A stretch of 6,105 bases of DNA from NCBI GenBank assembly GCA_902489595.1, contig CABUAS010000092.1, forward strand, positions 1-6,105. Reading direction: 5' to 3'. Both the position numbers and the translations under genes were made by a program. The notes beneath the pieces were generated by a model, which saw only the letters and a list, made by a program, of their open reading frames with translations, was not told where the DNA came from and did not search any database. Positions 6,065 to 6,105 of this stretch are shown piece after piece. The stretch is from an uncultured Oscillospiraceae bacterium. Its GTDB lineage: Bacteria > Bacillota > Clostridia > Oscillospirales > Acutalibacteraceae. Numbering within the stretch: the first letter of the stretch is position 1; every line of letters starts with the position of its first letter.

Positions 6065-6105
6065 ATGAAAAAAATTTTAATGATTATACTGGCAATGATG
6101 ATTTC
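6065..6105 (+). CDS. N-terminus of a probable secreted or membrane protein (cut by window end)
   Basis: Only 13 complete codons are present, reading MKKILMIILAMMI. Two lysines followed by an unbroken hydrophobic run are what the n- and h-regions of a Sec signal peptide or lipoprotein leader look like; the cleavage region is beyond the window. The ATG is preceded by GAGGGG (6052-6057) at 7 nt spacing, a good ribosome binding site. It is separated from the operon by a likely terminator and has its own candidate promoter, so it is probably an independent unit. A second open frame from ATG 6016 overlaps it in another frame, but AAAGGAG there is only 3 nt from the ATG and the product is asparagine-rich and unconvincing. 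Function cannot be assigned. Confidence 0.6.
   Translation, partial: MKKILMIILAMMI

Noticed and set aside
5370..6094. TATACTGGCAATG shared exactly between 5370-5382 (start of the unnamed gene) and 6085-6097 (within the last gene)
   Set aside because: A single shared 13-mer in about 6 kb is fairly likely by chance, the flanks do not extend the match, and the two copies are read in different frames relative to their genes.
6016..6105. Alternative open frame from ATG 6016, preceded by AAAGGAG
   Set aside because: The spacing of 3 nt is too short, the translation is asparagine-rich and unlike a real N-terminus, and the overlapping frame from 6065 has a good ribosome binding site and a signal-peptide-like start. 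A short leader ORF cannot be fully excluded.

Overview
The window looks like an ordinary chromosomal segment of a low-to-moderate GC, Gram-positive anaerobe, most likely a gut member of the Clostridia (Oscillospirales/Ruminococcus-like). This is inferred from strong AGGAG-type ribosome binding sites, AT-rich intergenic DNA, short 'type 2' (archaeal/clostridial-length) LeuC and LeuD, and a family of short TGTAGGGG...CCCG hairpin repeats that I remember as common in such genomes. No species can be assigned from the sequence alone.

Layout: (1) 53-1147, minus strand: the universally conserved ATPase YchF. (2) 1148-1385: a divergent intergenic region with a plausible promoter for each side, one 28-bp hairpin repeat, and an 18-bp AT-rich inverted repeat lying over the -10 element and predicted start point of the ilvB promoter. 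(3) 1386-5364, plus strand: a compact operon ilvB-ilvN-leuC-leuD. (4) 5380-5790: a 136-residue protein I cannot name, 15 nt after leuD and without a visible ribosome binding site. (5) 5791-6064: a second copy of the hairpin repeat, here followed by a T-rich tract and so a likely operon terminator, then an AT-rich upstream region. (6) 6065-6105: the first 13 codons of a gene whose product begins like a secretory signal peptide, cut by the window edge.

The operon links the first committed step of branched-chain amino acid synthesis (acetohydroxyacid synthase, IlvBN) with the isomerase of the leucine branch (LeuCD). Genes for the intervening and flanking steps (ilvC, ilvD, leuA, leuB, ilvE) are not in the window, so the pathway must be completed elsewhere. 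IlvN keeps the residues expected for valine feedback. The predicted leader of ilvB is only about 50 nt, too short for a T-box, so control may be by a repressor at the inverted repeat.

I found no mobile element, CRISPR array, tRNA, rRNA or defence system, and no strong case for a wholly new system. The most interesting signals are the pair of equal-length hairpin repeats with compensatory stem changes, the palindrome on the ilvB promoter, and the unnamed gene at the end of the operon.
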